A stretch of DNA of 64,000 nucleotides. It comes from SURF-43 sp964628985. GTDB lineage: Bacteria; Chloroflexota; Dehalococcoidia; UBA2979. The stretch is from contig CAZVNJ010000006.1 in the NCBI GenBank assembly GCA_964628985.1, forward strand, positions 1 through 64,000, read 5' to 3'. Under the pieces are notes generated by a model that saw only the letters and a program-made list of their open reading frames with translations, was not told the origin of the DNA and did not search any database. The translations under genes were made by a program, and so were the position numbers. Within the stretch, counting starts at the first letter, position 1, and each line of letters opens with the position of its first letter. This document shows positions 28,604-36,908 of the stretch, piece after piece.

Positions 28604-28996
28604 CTACCGGCGCCGGACGGCAATCGGCAGGGTGGCGAAGGTCTCACCGTCGACACGAACCGAGACCTCGTGCGGGCCGTAGGTGGTGAATTGCGCGTTC
28701 TGCAGGTCCACCACCAGGTTGGCGCCGCCGGTCGTGTCTTCTCCGTTCAGGCGCAGGGTCATCTGTCCGCCGACGGGAGACACCACGTCCCTGCCGTCCG
28801 CATCAAGGACCGCAATCGCGAATTCGTGATCACCGACATCTTCTGCGCCATAGGCGAACCGCACGACGAGCGAGAGGTGCGGATGCACCGCCGGCAACGA
28901 GGAGGCATGCAGCGTGTCCACACCGATCCCCAGGGCGTGCAACTTGCCCCCTGAGTCCTGGGCCGCATCGCAGAGAAAGGCAAAGCCGAGGTCCAT
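28604..28996 (-). CDS. DUF6941-like protein
   Basis: A 130-residue protein beginning DLGFAFLCDAAQDSGGKLHALGIGVDTL, a start pattern I associate with the DUF6941 family seen in Chloroflexota and Actinomycetota; the middle has a beta-rich stretch and it ends ETFATLPIAVRRR. No catalytic motif is visible. It starts only two bases after the thioredoxin-like stop and precedes the acetyltransferase by a few bases, so the three are co-transcribed. The function is unknown. Confidence 0.65.
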   Translation of the reverse strand: MDLGFAFLCDAAQDSGGKLHALGIGVDTLHASSLPAVHPHLSLVVRFAYGAEDVGDHEFAIAVLDADGRDVVSPVGGQMTLRLNGEDTTGGANLVVDLQNAQFTTYGPHEVSVRVDGETFATLPIAVRRR

Positions 28997-28998
28997 GC

Positions 28999-29571
28999 CT
29001 AGCCTCCTCCGGCGGCGGCGACACCCTCGATGAGCGGCGCGCCGATCACAGGGCCTAGCGTCTTGGCGCGCACCACGCCGTCCCGGTCGATGAAAAACGT
29101 GCCGGGCATGCCCGGGAGACCGTAGTGCCGCTTCACCGCCCCTGTCCGGTCGAGCAACACCGGCATGGTCAGGCCGCGCTGCTGTACGAACTCCCCCACC
29201 ACCGACCCTGGTTCTTCGACGTCCACCGCGAGCACGACGAGATCGCCCGCCGCCGCCCTCGAGGCGTGGAGCGCCTGCAATTCTGGCATCTCCGCAATGC
29301 ACGGCGGACACCACGTTGCCCAGAAGTTCAGTACTACCGTCTTCCCCCGAAAGTCGGACAGCCGTACGAGGCGCCCCGTCCCTTGCTCCTGAAGGACGAA
29401 GTCGGGCGCAGTTTGACCGACCGCGGGGCTCGTTGCCCCATTGAGAATCCCCAGCCGCTCCGACGATGTCTGGCGTGCCGCCCACTCCTGCCACCCAAAC
29501 GTCAACACGGCGGCGGCCAGGATCAGCGCGGCGATACCGCGGCGCAGCCACTGCCGGCGAGCCGGAGGCAT
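28999..29571 (-). CDS. TlpA/ResA-like membrane-anchored thioredoxin
   Basis: A 190-residue protein with an N-terminal membrane anchor (GIAALILAAAVLTFGW) and a thioredoxin-fold domain: GQTAPDFVLQEQGTGRLVRLSDFRGK, redox motif WATWCPPCIAEMPEL (Cys88, Cys91), and the cis-Pro region GLPGMPGTFFIDRDGV. Such proteins reduce apocytochrome c or other disulfides outside the membrane. The start at 29571 has no strong ribosome site; a GTG at 29607 is a possible alternative. It leads a small operon with the DUF6941-like and acetyltransferase genes. Confidence 0.87.
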   Translation of the reverse strand: MPPARRQWLRRGIAALILAAAVLTFGWQEWAARQTSSERLGILNGATSPAVGQTAPDFVLQEQGTGRLVRLSDFRGKTVVLNFWATWCPPCIAEMPELQALHASRAAAGDLVVLAVDVEEPGSVVGEFVQQRGLTMPVLLDRTGAVKRHYGLPGMPGTFFIDRDGVVRAKTLGPVIGAPLIEGVAAAGGG

Positions 29572-29673
29572 TGAGGACGGGCGGAGCAACGATGCTTGAG
29601 GCGCCACCAGTCGAGGATAACGGGCACGCCCGCAGTGGGCCGCGCAATCCCTCCAACCGCACGGGCGGTTAGC

Positions 29674-30489
29674 ATGGGCGCTGTGGACGAGACCACCCTC
29701 GAAGCCATCAGGCGCGCCGCCGCGATCCTCCTCCGCAGCCGCCACGCCGTCGTCCTCGCCGGTGCCGGGATCTCGAAGGAGTCCGGCATCCCCACGTTCC
29801 GCGGGGCGGGCGGCCTCTGGACCACCCAGGGTGAGCCGCCGCTGAACCAGTACGAGACCTTCGCCGCCGACCCGAAGCGCTGGTGGGAACGCCGGCTGGA
29901 GGACGCCCGCGCTGGCAATGCCTTCGGCTCAAGCATCGAGGCTGCTCAGCCGAACCCCGGCCACCTCGCGCTTGCCGAACTCGAGGCGATGGGCCGGATC
30001 GCCCACGTCATCTCCCAGAACATCGACGACCTCCACCGGCGGGCCGGGCAGCGATCCCTGACGGAGATCCACGGCAACCGCATGTGGATGCGCTGCGTGC
30101 GATGCGGGACGCGTTGGCCGCGCGAGGAGTTCCCCATTGACGAGGCGGCCCTGCCGCCTCGCTGCGCGACGCCGGGGTGCGCCGGCATCGTCAAGGGTGA
30201 CACGGTCATGTTTGGTGAGCCGATCCCGCCACTCGCGCTCGCGCGCTGCGAGGCCGAGACTGCACTGGCGGACTGCTTCCTGACCGTGGGCACCTCCGCC
30301 GTCGTCTACCCCGCCGCCGCCTTCCCCATCGAGGCCGCCCGCCGAGGCGTCCCGCTGATCGAGGTAAATCCGGAGGAGACGCCGTTGACCGAGATCGCGG
30401 ACATCGTCGTGCGAGCGCCGTCGGGGGAGGCTCTCCCTGCGCTCGTCAGGGCCGTACGCGATGCCTCCGCCGGAGAGGGCGCGCGATGA
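29674..30489 (+). CDS. Sir2 family NAD-dependent deacylase
   Basis: A 271-residue sirtuin. It contains the NAD loop LAGAGISKESGIPTFRG (28-44), QNIDDLHRRAG (115-125), the catalytic His133 in EIHGN, four zinc Cys (141, 144, 164, 169) and the nucleotide-binding VGTSAVVYPAA. It would remove acyl groups from protein lysines. The zinc ribbon and short N terminus are typical of bacterial class U or III enzymes. ATGA overlap couples it to the downstream Asp-box propeller gene. The start ATG at 29674 lacks a strong ribosome site. Confidence 0.9.
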   Translation: MGAVDETTLEAIRRAAAILLRSRHAVVLAGAGISKESGIPTFRGAGGLWTTQGEPPLNQYETFAADPKRWWERRLEDARAGNAFGSSIEAAQPNPGHLALAELEAMGRIAHVISQNIDDLHRRAGQRSLTEIHGNRMWMRCVRCGTRWPREEFPIDEAALPPRCATPGCAGIVKGDTVMFGEPIPPLALARCEAETALADCFLTVGTSAVVYPAAAFPIEAARRGVPLIEVNPEETPLTEIADIVVRAPSGEALPALVRAVRDASAGEGAR

Positions 30490-31421
30490 TCAGCAGACGC
30501 AAATACGACCCGCTGGGCATCGTGCTCGCCACAGATGAGGGCCTGCTCCACGTCGAGCCCGGTCGGCCGCCCGTCGTGGCGATCCCTGGCAAGCGCTTCA
30601 CGCGCGTCGACTTCCAGGACGGCCTCGGCCTGGCCGCGGCGCCGGGCGAGGGCGTCTGGCTCTTCACCGGCAAGCGCTGGGAGCGCGGCTGGGAGGGCGA
30701 CCCGAAGTCCGTCTCGGTCACGACCGCTGGCGACTTCTTCATCGGCAGTGCGGACGGCCGGCTCCACCGCTCCACCGACAAGGGCGTCTCCTGGGAAGTC
30801 ATCGAGGGCGTCCAGAATGTCATCCGCCTGAACCGCTTCGTCCCGCCGGCGGGAGTCCAACCCTTCGTCGCCTCCGCGGGCGAAGTGACGGATGGCATCG
30901 TGATCTCGATCGTGGGGGGTGGCTGCTGGCACACGCGAGACGGCGGCTCCTCGTGGCTCCGTCGCACGGACGGACTGGACCCGAAGGTCCATCGCGTGTG
31001 GGTCCACCCGGAACGGCGCGACCGTCTCTTCGCTTCCACGCAGAGCGGCATCTTCCGCAGCGAGGACGAGGGCTACACCTGGGTGCAGGGACTGGGCGGC
31101 CTCGACCGCTCGTGGGGCGGCACCATCGCCGTGCTCCCCGGCACGCCGGATGCCCTGGTCTACTCAGCCGCGCGGCGCGCCCCCGGCCTGGAGGGGGCGG
31201 TGTTCCGATCCGCCAACGGCGGCGTGACGTGGCAGCGGATCATGCTCGAAGGAGACGACGAATGGGAGCAGGTCCCCTGCGTCGTCCGTCCGTTCGACTG
31301 GAATGACCTCGTCTTCGTCGCCGCCGGAAACGGACTCTGGGCCTCGCACGACCGAGGGCGAAACTGGTTGGCGCTGCAAGATGGCCTTCCGGTGGCCAAC
31401 GACATCACTGCGGCGCTGTAG
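30486..31421 (+). CDS. BNR/Asp-box repeat beta-propeller protein
   Basis: A 311-residue protein with five Asp-box turns of the S/T-x-D-x-G-x-x-W type: STDKGVSW, TRDGGSSW, SEDEGYTW, SANGGVTW (Asn for Asp) and SHDRGRNW. These mark blades of a sialidase- or VPS10-like propeller. No signal peptide is seen, so it seems cytoplasmic, and no sialidase catalytic motif (FRIP) is visible. The ATG overlaps the Sir2 stop, so both are made from one transcript. Propellers of this type often bind ligands or protein partners. Confidence 0.83.
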   Translation: MISRRKYDPLGIVLATDEGLLHVEPGRPPVVAIPGKRFTRVDFQDGLGLAAAPGEGVWLFTGKRWERGWEGDPKSVSVTTAGDFFIGSADGRLHRSTDKGVSWEVIEGVQNVIRLNRFVPPAGVQPFVASAGEVTDGIVISIVGGGCWHTRDGGSSWLRRTDGLDPKVHRVWVHPERRDRLFASTQSGIFRSEDEGYTWVQGLGGLDRSWGGTIAVLPGTPDALVYSAARRAPGLEGAVFRSANGGVTWQRIMLEGDDEWEQVPCVVRPFDWNDLVFVAAGNGLWASHDRGRNWLALQDGLPVANDITAAL

Positions 31422-31422
31422 G

Positions 31423-31441
31423 ACTCGCCAGGCTCGCGAGT
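31423..31441 (+). terminator. Short hairpin after the propeller gene
   Basis: ACTCGC (31423-31428) and GCGAGT (31436-31441) form a 6-bp stem with a 7-base loop, starting two bases after the stop of the propeller gene. There is no proper T run, so this is a weak terminator. Confidence 0.42.
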
Positions 31442-31603
31442 TCCAGATTCAGCGCGATACGTTTTGTGATATTTTCGACTCCCAAGTGCTGCCTCGCCGT
31501 ACCCTCGGTACTTCCAGAGCCTGACGTCGCAGCCCGCTGAATCGGCTCGCGCCGCGGCATTCGTATGCGCCCTGCACCGGCGCCCAGAGCCTCGGAGGCC
31601 ACC

Positions 31604-32473
31604 ATGGCAACCAGCACCCGACCCCGCGACGAGATGATCGAGGTGAACAACCTCCGCTTCCACGTCCGCGAGTGGGGCGATCCGCGCAGCCGCCACGCCC
31701 TGCTGATGCTCCACGGCTACGCGGAGACCTCCGAGGCCTGGTCTGACGTCGCGGCGGATCTCGCGCGCGAGTATCGGGTGATCGCGGTCGACCAGCGCGG
31801 CTACGGCTCGTCCGCGCGCGCAGGCGACCGGGACTACACCCGCGCCACGCAGGTCGAAGACCTCGCCTCCCTCATCGACGCGCTTGGGCTGCGCTCGGTC
31901 ACGATCGTGGGCCACTCAATGGGAGGCGCGAACGCGATCTGCTACGCCGCCGAGCACCCCGAGATCGTCACCGCGCTCGTCATCATCGAGTCCGCACCCG
32001 AAGTGCTTCGCTCCGGAGTCGAGCAACTGCGCCGCCTCCTCTCGGTCGGCGACTCCTTCGCGAGCCTCGACGACGCCGTCGTGGCGTTCCGCGAATTCTT
32101 CCCGTACGCGAACACGGAGCAGCTCGAGCGCCGTGTACGAGCCTCATTCACAGTGAACGAGGAGGGAGTCTTCGTCTGGGACCTGGACCCGGTGTTCCGC
32201 GACCCGACGGTCCGCCCCCCCGAGCCAGACCCCGGCCAGCGCCGTCTCGCCGACCTCTGGGACTCGGCCGACCGGATCCAGTGCCCCACCATGATCGTGC
32301 GTGGCGCTGAGACGGACATGCTGACCCCCGAGGCGATCCAGCGACTGCACCGCCGCATCGCGGGCTCCCGCGTGAGCCTGATCGAGGACGCGGGGCACCC
32401 GGTCCCGACGGACCAGCCCGCTGCCCTCGCGCTGAACATCCGCGAGTTCTTGCAGAGTCTCGGCGGCCTGTAG
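31604..32473 (+). CDS. Alpha/beta hydrolase
   Basis: A 289-residue alpha/beta-hydrolase. The oxyanion region is LLMLHGYAETSEAWSDVAADLA, the nucleophile elbow VGHSMGGANA, an acidic residue is in VRGAETDMLTP and the catalytic His in LIEDAGHPVPTD. The LRFHVREWG N terminus is shared with epoxide hydrolases, haloalkane dehalogenases and esterases. The exact substrate is unknown. GGAGG lies before the ATG at 31604. The 180 bases upstream contain no other gene; TTTTGTGATATTTT is the AT-richest stretch and may hold the promoter. Confidence 0.88.
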   Translation: MATSTRPRDEMIEVNNLRFHVREWGDPRSRHALLMLHGYAETSEAWSDVAADLAREYRVIAVDQRGYGSSARAGDRDYTRATQVEDLASLIDALGLRSVTIVGHSMGGANAICYAAEHPEIVTALVIIESAPEVLRSGVEQLRRLLSVGDSFASLDDAVVAFREFFPYANTEQLERRVRASFTVNEEGVFVWDLDPVFRDPTVRPPEPDPGQRRLADLWDSADRIQCPTMIVRGAETDMLTPEAIQRLHRRIAGSRVSLIEDAGHPVPTDQPAALALNIREFLQSLGGL

Positions 32474-32497
32474 CCCCAGCCACCCGCACCCGACAGG

Positions 32498-32528
32498 GAG
32501 GAGGCCAGGCAGATTGCCCGGCCTCCTC
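32498..32528. terminator. Bidirectional hairpin terminator
   Basis: GAGGAGGCC (32498-32506) pairs with GGCCTCCTC (32520-32528), 13-base loop; flanking ACAGG and CTCTGT lengthen the symmetry. It lies between the hydrolase and the convergent CaiB/BaiF gene. Confidence 0.7.
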
Positions 32529-32553
32529 TCTGTTCAAGGACAGCCGAAGAGTC

Positions 32554-33750
32554 TTACCGCGGGGGTCCGAAGGCGCCCTGCGCGCGGTACGCCTCGACCT
32601 CGTCCCACGAGAATCCGGACTCCAGCAGCACCTCCTCGGTGTGCTGGCCGAACTCTGGGGCCTGCTTCTTCAGCTGTGCAGGCGTCTTCGACAGGTGGAC
32701 GGGCGACCCGACCATCGGCCACATCTTGCCCGTCTCGTCCGGCACCTCCACGAGGTATCCGTTGGCCCAGGCTTGCGGGTCTTTGCCGATCTCCAGGTAG
32801 TCCATCACCGGCTGCACCAGCAGGTCCTGGGCGTGGAAGATCTTGATCCACTCGTCCCGCGTCTTCGTCTCAAAGATGGCGTCCATCTTGGCTGTGACCT
32901 CGGCCAAGCGCTCAGTACGCTGCGCCTGCGTCCGGTACGGGTCCTGCTTCAACTCCTCGGAGCCGAGGGCGTCGCAGAACTGCGGCCACCACTTGTCGGC
33001 TGGCAGGAACCCCACCATGAACCACTTGCCGTCGCCGGCCTTGAAATGGTTCCAGGTGGGAGGCCGCTCGTTGTGCCGTCGCCGGCCGATCAACTGGCCG
33101 CTCCACATGGCGGCCGTGATGTTGTAGGACTGGATGAGCATCTGGGACCCGTAGAGCGAGGTGTTGATCTCCTGGGCCTCGCCGGTGCGCTCGCGGTGCA
33201 ACAGGGCCAGGACGATCGAGTAGCCGGAGACCATGGCGCCCACGTGGTCGGCCTGCGGGAAGCCCGCGGGCGTCGGTGGACTCTCCTCGCCCTCGCCAGT
33301 CACAGACATGAACCCGCCGCGCGCCTGCGCAAGCGTGTCCATGGCCCCTGTCTTCGCGTCCGGGCCCAGGTGCCCCCAGCCCGTCGCGCTGGAGAAGAGG
33401 CAGCGCGGGTTGTGCTGTTGGATCGTCTCGAACGTCACGCCAAGGCGTTCCATCACCCCGCCACGCATGTTGTTGTGGAAGACATCGGCCGTCTCCACCA
33501 GACGCCAGAACACCTCCATGCCGGCGGGGTTCTTCATGTCGAGGAGGATCGAGCGCTTCCCCCGGTTCAGCGTGTTGAAATAGGCGTTGCGGGGGCCACC
33601 CTGCTGCAGCCCGCGGCCGGGATCCGGGTTCGCGTGCGACTCGATCTTGATGACGTCCGCACCCATGTCGGCCAGCATGGCTGTGGCGTATGTGCCCTGC
33701 TGCCAGATGGACAGGTCCAGGATCCGGTAGCCCTCGAGTGGTAGTGGCAC
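32554..33750 (-). CDS. CaiB/BaiF (class III) CoA-transferase
   Basis: A 398-residue protein of the family: GYRILDLSIWQQGTYATAMLADMGADVIKIE, LNRGKRSILLDMKN, VFHNNMRGGVMERLGV. The Asp corresponding to formyl-CoA transferase Asp169 is in GFPQADHVGAMVSGY, as far as I can align by eye. Insertion WNHFKAGDGKWFMVGFLPADKWW resembles the succinyl/formyl-CoA transferase C-terminal domain. The GTG start at 33750 has GGGGAGG six bases upstream, which outweighs longer alternatives. It is divergent from fabF. Confidence 0.88.
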   Translation of the reverse strand: MPLPLEGYRILDLSIWQQGTYATAMLADMGADVIKIESHANPDPGRGLQQGGPRNAYFNTLNRGKRSILLDMKNPAGMEVFWRLVETADVFHNNMRGGVMERLGVTFETIQQHNPRCLFSSATGWGHLGPDAKTGAMDTLAQARGGFMSVTGEGEESPPTPAGFPQADHVGAMVSGYSIVLALLHRERTGEAQEINTSLYGSQMLIQSYNITAAMWSGQLIGRRRHNERPPTWNHFKAGDGKWFMVGFLPADKWWPQFCDALGSEELKQDPYRTQAQRTERLAEVTAKMDAIFETKTRDEWIKIFHAQDLLVQPVMDYLEIGKDPQAWANGYLVEVPDETGKMWPMVGSPVHLSKTPAQLKKQAPEFGQHTEEVLLESGFSWDEVEAYRAQGAFGPPR

Positions 33751-33886
33751 GGCAAGCCTCCCCCGGCGCTCCGGACGCGCCAGGGCGGTATTCTGCCACG
33801 CCACCGCCACCCCTGCGCCACCCGTCGCGGCCAACACCGCGCCAGCCCTAGCATGGAGGTACTCCAGGCGACTTCGGGAGGCCTGC

Positions 33887-35137
33887 ATGCCCGCGACGCG
33901 CACCATCCATCGTGCCCTGATTACCGGGATGGGAGCCGTCACGCCCATCGGAAACGACCTGGAGGAGTACTGGCAAGGCCTCCGCTCCGGACGCAACGGC
34001 ATCGGCCGGGTCACGCAGTGGGACGCCTCCGCGGACCTCGTCCAGATTGCCGGCGAGGTCAAGAACTTCGACATCGAGCCGTACCTGGAGAAGAAAGTCG
34101 CCCGTCGCACCGGCCGCTTCGCCCAGTTCGGACACGCCGCGGGCGTCCAGGCGATGCGCGACGCAGGCCTCGAGGTGACCGATGCCAATCGCGACGACAT
34201 CGGCGTCGTGATGGCCACCTCCGGTGACGTGTTCAACATGGGGCCTGAGTGGATGGCGTACGTGGAGCGCGGGTCTCGAGGCGTCGACCCGTTCATCATC
34301 ACGCGCATGGGCCAGCACATGGGTGCCGCACGCCTGGCGCGTCAACTAGGCGTCCGCGGTCCGAATACCACGATCAACACCGCCTGCGCCTCCGGGACGG
34401 ACGCGCTCGGCCATGCCCTCTCGATGATCCGCCTCGGCCACGCCCGCGCGGTACTGGTCGGCGGTGCGGAGGCGATGATCACGCCGCTCTCGCTCTCCTC
34501 CATGGGCCGTCTCGGCGCGCTTTCCAAGCATAACGACGACCCGGCGCACGCTTGCCGTCCCTTCGACGTCCAGCGCGACGGCTTCATCCTCGGGGAGGGA
34601 TCTGGCGTCCTCCTCATCGAGTCGGAGGAGGCGGCGCTCGAGCGTGGAGCCCGCATCTACGGCGAACTCGCTGGCGTCGGCTGGTCCTTTGACGCGACCG
34701 ACGACACCGCACCGGACCCCAACGGCCAGGCGCTCGCCATGACCCGCGCGATGCGCGACGCCGGCATCGACGCAGCCGACGTCGACTACATCAACGCACA
34801 CGGCACGAGCACACCGCTGAATGACCGCACGGAGACACACGCGATCAAGATCGCCCTCGGAGAGCGCGACGCGCGACGCGTGAAGATCTCCTCGACGAAG
34901 TCGATGACGGGCCACCTCGCGGCCGGGGCTGGCGGAATCGAGGCGGTCGCGTCCGTGCTCGCCATGCACCATGGCGTCGTCCCGCCGACTATCAACTACG
35001 AGTACCCGGACCCGGAGTGCGACCTGGATGTCACGCCGAACAACGCCGTGGAAGCGCAGATCGACGTGGTGATGTCCAACTCGTTCGGCCTCGGTGGTCA
35101 GAACGCCAGCGCCGTCTTCCGCCGGTACCACGCGTAG
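33887..35137 (+). CDS. fabF: Beta-ketoacyl-ACP synthase II
   Basis: A 416-residue condensing enzyme of FabF length. The Cys-His-His triad is complete: Cys167 in NTACASGTDA, His305 in NAHGTSTPLND and His343 in KSMTGHLAAGAG, with the terminal NSFGLGGQNASAVFR block. It extends acyl-ACP with malonyl-ACP in fatty acid synthesis. GGGAGG precedes the ATG by five bases. It is separate from other fab genes and stands alone with a strong terminator after it, which fits a FabF paralogue used for a special chain or branched starter. Confidence 0.93.
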   Translation: MPATRTIHRALITGMGAVTPIGNDLEEYWQGLRSGRNGIGRVTQWDASADLVQIAGEVKNFDIEPYLEKKVARRTGRFAQFGHAAGVQAMRDAGLEVTDANRDDIGVVMATSGDVFNMGPEWMAYVERGSRGVDPFIITRMGQHMGAARLARQLGVRGPNTTINTACASGTDALGHALSMIRLGHARAVLVGGAEAMITPLSLSSMGRLGALSKHNDDPAHACRPFDVQRDGFILGEGSGVLLIESEEAALERGARIYGELAGVGWSFDATDDTAPDPNGQALAMTRAMRDAGIDAADVDYINAHGTSTPLNDRTETHAIKIALGERDARRVKISSTKSMTGHLAAGAGGIEAVASVLAMHHGVVPPTINYEYPDPECDLDVTPNNAVEAQIDVVMSNSFGLGGQNASAVFRRYHA

Positions 35138-35159
35138 CGTCCCGTCCGTCCAATCGAGA

Positions 35160-35187
35160 GGGGGCGGGGTCTCACGACCCCGCCCCC
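35160..35187. terminator. Strong bidirectional terminator
   Basis: GGGGGCGGGGTC (35160-35171) and GACCCCGCCCCC (35176-35187) form a perfect 12-bp stem with a TCAC loop, followed by TTCGTTT. It lies between the convergent fabF and zinc-ribbon genes. Confidence 0.88.
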
Positions 35188-35214
35188 TTCGTTTATGGGC
35201 GTGTGCCGTGTGGG

Positions 35215-35448
35215 CTACGCAGCCCGAGCGGGACGAGCCGGCGTGCGGTTGATCCGGCGCTTGCGCGCGACGGAGCGGTCCACCGCCGAGAGCCACGTCC
35301 GCTGCCCGTCCGCCGTCGGTACCGCCATCGGACCTGGCGCGGTGTACGACGTGTGTCCACACTGGACGCACGAGAAGTACGTGTCGCCGATGTCCTCGAC
35401 ACGGCTCATGTCACCCTGACAGCGCGGGCAGGCCTTCGTGTACAGCAT
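35215..35448 (-). CDS. Small zinc-ribbon protein
   Basis: A 77-residue protein with two CxxC knuckles, ACPRCQGDM and CVQCGHTSY, separated by about 15 residues, typical of a rubredoxin-like zinc ribbon. The C-terminal half is basic (VARKRRINRTPARPARAA) and could bind nucleic acid. AGGAGG precedes the ATG at 35448. No enzymatic domain is present. A regulatory or RNA-polymerase-associated role is possible but unproven. Confidence 0.72.
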   Translation of the reverse strand: MLYTKACPRCQGDMSRVEDIGDTYFSCVQCGHTSYTAPGPMAVPTADGQRTWLSAVDRSVARKRRINRTPARPARAA

Positions 35449-35470
35449 CCCGGCCTCCTCTCCATGAATC

Positions 35471-35493
35471 AGAGACGACGGGGGTTCGTCTCT
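35471..35493. repeat. Inverted repeat upstream of the zinc-ribbon gene
   Basis: AGAGACGA (35471-35478) and TCGTCTCT (35486-35493) form an 8-bp stem with loop CGGGGGT. It lies between the two minus-strand genes and could terminate transcription of the upstream Pro/Ala-rich membrane protein gene or act in the leader of the zinc-ribbon mRNA. Confidence 0.4.
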
Positions 35494-35533
35494 TGTTCCT
35501 TGGAACGGATCATGCGGGAAAGATGTGCGGTAC

Positions 35534-35555
35534 GGATTGCGGAAGGATTGCAGAA
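35534..35555. repeat. Two tandem 11-bp direct repeats
   Basis: GGATTGCGGAA (35534-35544) is followed by GGATTGCAGAA (35545-35555), differing at one base. They lie about 90 bases upstream of the zinc-ribbon start. Tandem 11-bp units suggest an OmpR/PhoB-type regulator site. Confidence 0.35.
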
Positions 35556-35622
35556 CTGTGAACTGATCCGCGCTCGTAACACCTGCGCTACACGCGCTAG
35601 GTTCCCGCGACGCACGGACGGA

Positions 35623-36795
35623 TTATGGCGAACGACGCCGTGCTCGAAGCGCGAAGGCAGCCGCGACGACCGATGTCGCGGCGCCCACCGCGACGGCGCG
35701 CCGCAACTGGCGCCCATCCGTCATGGTGAGGCCACGTAGGACACGCGCCGCGTCCCCCAGGCTCACCTCTCGGCTCAGCAGCGGGCTCAACGCTGGGACG
35801 GGCAACGAGGGCCTTGGGGCGAGGACCACGACCTCGGGCGTCTGACGCGCACGCGTGGCGCCCGGCTCGTCTGCGTGTCGTGGGGGGGAAGACTCGTCTC
35901 GTGCTGGTGTGACACCTGGACCGTCACCGACTGCTGGCCGTTGGTCACCTGCCTCGACTGGCGCCTGAGCGACGACACCATCCACCCGCGGAGGCTGCGC
36001 AGGCTCAGCCTCCGCCGAGGCGGCCGCGCCGAGTGGTTCCGGGATCTCGGCGATCGGTTCCGTGGAGGCTAGTGGGGGGGCGGAGGCGGGCGAGTCCGCC
36101 GACGAGGTCGGGACACCCGCGGAGCGGCTGTCCGAAACGTCAAGAGCGAAGACCGACTCCAACCCGCCATGGGTCCGGCTTGCCACCTCAAATCCCGTCG
36201 AGTCAGCGACCGGCGGTACGGCGATCCCGGCCTCGAGGGCCGCCTCCTCCCCTGCCGCTAGAGGGACTGGCTCGGGGGAAAGTGACTGCTGTGCCGCAAC
36301 GTCTGGAGTGACCTCCTGCGCCGGTACAGCGAGCATCTCTGCCCCCGGAGCGCCTAGGAGTCCGGACGGCACGCTCGGGCCCGCTGCAGGGGCCGGGAGC
36401 GCCACCTCCGGAGCGACCTCCAGGATTGGGACCGGAAGACTCGGCGGGGGAGGGGTCGCCACCGGGGCCGCGTAGGCGACCTGTGCCGCCAGGCGCCTGC
36501 CGGGACGGCCAGGCGCACCCTCGCGGGTCGCGGGACGGTCGTCGAACGGCCGGAACCGCGCCTCGTGCTCGGCGCGTGCGTAGCTGCGACCCCGGAGGGG
36601 CTGCAGCTCGGGCTCAAGGGGCATATCGACGGTGGACACGGTGGGGCGGGGGATGGGGGCGCTCTCACGCACCATCGCAGCCAGGGCCAACCGCCTGCGG
36701 CGAGAGCGCATCTGGACAATCATGGTGGTGATCGTGACCGCCGCCAGCAGGCAGAGGACAACCGCCGCGGCAGCCACCGGTGGCAACTGGGGCAC
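35623..36795 (-). CDS. Pro/Ala-rich protein with two terminal membrane helices
   Basis: A 390-residue protein. An N-terminal hydrophobic helix (VAAAAVVLCLLAAVTITTMIV) and a basic RSRRRR stretch are followed by about 290 residues of low-complexity Pro/Ala/Val/Glu sequence without globular features, and a hydrophobic C-terminal segment (RRAVAVGAATSVVAAAFALRARRR). The start at GTG 36795 has AGGAG five bases upstream and is preferred over 36822. I do not recognise a family. Such architecture resembles spacer or scaffold proteins at the envelope. Confidence 0.65.
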   Translation of the reverse strand: MPQLPPVAAAAVVLCLLAAVTITTMIVQMRSRRRRLALAAMVRESAPIPRPTVSTVDMPLEPELQPLRGRSYARAEHEARFRPFDDRPATREGAPGRPGRRLAAQVAYAAPVATPPPPSLPVPILEVAPEVALPAPAAGPSVPSGLLGAPGAEMLAVPAQEVTPDVAAQQSLSPEPVPLAAGEEAALEAGIAVPPVADSTGFEVASRTHGGLESVFALDVSDSRSAGVPTSSADSPASAPPLASTEPIAEIPEPLGAAASAEAEPAQPPRVDGVVAQAPVEAGDQRPAVGDGPGVTPARDESSPPRHADEPGATRARQTPEVVVLAPRPSLPVPALSPLLSREVSLGDAARVLRGLTMTDGRQLRRAVAVGAATSVVAAAFALRARRRSP

Positions 36796-36908
36796 AGGTT
36801 CTCCTAGAAACGTGGGGAGCACCGGCGAGCGGCACCGGACTCTGATCGTACTCCGCGCGGCAAGGCCGGGCGGGCGCGCTTGCCGAGAGGCGGGGGTATG
36901 CTCCCAGC

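Noticed and set aside
32554..33750. Asn in the EINTSLYG segment as a loss of the catalytic Asp
   Set aside because: That segment is not the site of formyl-CoA transferase Asp169; the equivalent Asp is in PQADHVGAM and is present.
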